64,000 bases of DNA from Pseudoalteromonas sp. CO133X (GTDB taxonomy: Bacteria; Pseudomonadota; Gammaproteobacteria; Enterobacterales; Alteromonadaceae): contig SGPE01000010.1 of the NCBI GenBank assembly GCA_004208945.1, forward strand, positions 39,583-103,582, written 5' to 3'. Shown here one piece after another: positions 63,925-64,000 of the stretch (the first letter of the stretch is position 1; every line of letters starts with the position of its first letter). The notes under the pieces are model-generated. The model was given only the letters and a program-made list of their open reading frames with translations. It was not told the DNA's origin and ran no database searches. Made by a program: the position numbers and the translations under genes.

Positions 63925-64000
63925 GGAGGGGTTCCCGAGCGGCCAAAGGGATCAGACTGTAAATCTGACGGCTCAGCCTTCGCTGGTTCGAATCCAGCTC
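63925..64000 (+). tRNA. tRNA-Tyr (GTA anticodon), 3' end beyond window
   Basis: GGAGGGG acceptor start, D-arm TTCCCGAGCGGCCAAAGGGA, anticodon loop CTGTAAA, a long variable arm typical of tRNA-Tyr, and the T-arm GGTTCGAATCC. The acceptor 3' half is cut off by the right edge. Confidence 0.95.

Overview
The window reads as about 64 kb of chromosome from a marine gammaproteobacterium of the Alteromonadales, most likely Pseudoalteromonas or a close relative. This is an inference from gene content (NhaD, a MukBEF-like MksFEB condensin, an aspS-yecE-cmoA-cmoB neighbourhood, DUF3334, DUF5924, FadE) and the AT-leaning composition. No phage, insertion sequence, CRISPR array or rRNA was seen. Genes are densely packed on both strands and most transcription units end in clear hairpins.

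Layout. 0-3.5 kb: a phosphopantetheinyl transferase cut by the left edge, lysC with a lysine riboswitch, and nhaD. 3.6-8.2 kb: the mksF-mksE-mksB condensin operon. 8.3-18.3 kb: a DUF4136 lipoprotein, two small membrane proteins, a TonB-dependent receptor, a YkgJ-type Cys-cluster protein, a two-gene RND efflux pump and a secreted serine hydrolase with a TPR tail. 18.3-22.4 kb: ribB with an FMN riboswitch and attenuator, a LysR/nitroreductase divergent pair, and rhlE.

22.5-37.8 kb is the most interesting block. An AcoR-like sigma-54 activator is flanked by aldA, an outer-membrane porin, and a long operon: PQQ-dependent alcohol dehydrogenase, Tat-exported Rieske protein, four-Cys periplasmic protein, 1098-residue di-haem peroxidase/FG-GAP/ASPIC fusion, FMN-dependent alpha-hydroxy-acid dehydrogenase, and a PqqU (YncD)-like TonB receptor. 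aldA, the porin gene and the operon each have a good -24/-12 promoter, and each has, roughly 100-125 bp upstream, a pair of TGTNGCA-type heptamers separated by exactly 7 bp. Read together this looks like one regulon that oxidises a short alcohol or diol (1,2-propanediol or ethylene glycol are the best fits): alcohol to aldehyde in the periplasm by PQQ-ADH, aldehyde to hydroxy acid by AldA, hydroxy acid to keto acid by the FMN enzyme. PQQ would be imported through the TonB receptor, as no PQQ biosynthesis gene is present in the window.

37.8-42.3 kb: a 2-oxoglutarate/Fe(II) oxygenase, a hydrolase-OsmC fusion, and an operon of a small membrane protein, a Qnr/McbG-like pentapeptide-repeat protein, a GNAT acetyltransferase and a hydrolase. 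42.4-52.7 kb: core genes aspS, yecE, cmoA, cmoB, purM, purN plus DUF families and a CheX-like protein. 52.7-58 kb: a YafJ-type amidotransferase, fadE with a candidate FadR operator, and a two-gene ABC transporter. 58-64 kb: an S9 peptidase, a SulA-like SOS division inhibitor under overlapping LexA-type boxes, YchJ, two secreted hydrolases, two small conserved proteins, and a tRNA-Tyr cut by the right edge.

All family assignments are by eye from motifs and remembered homologues; no search was run.
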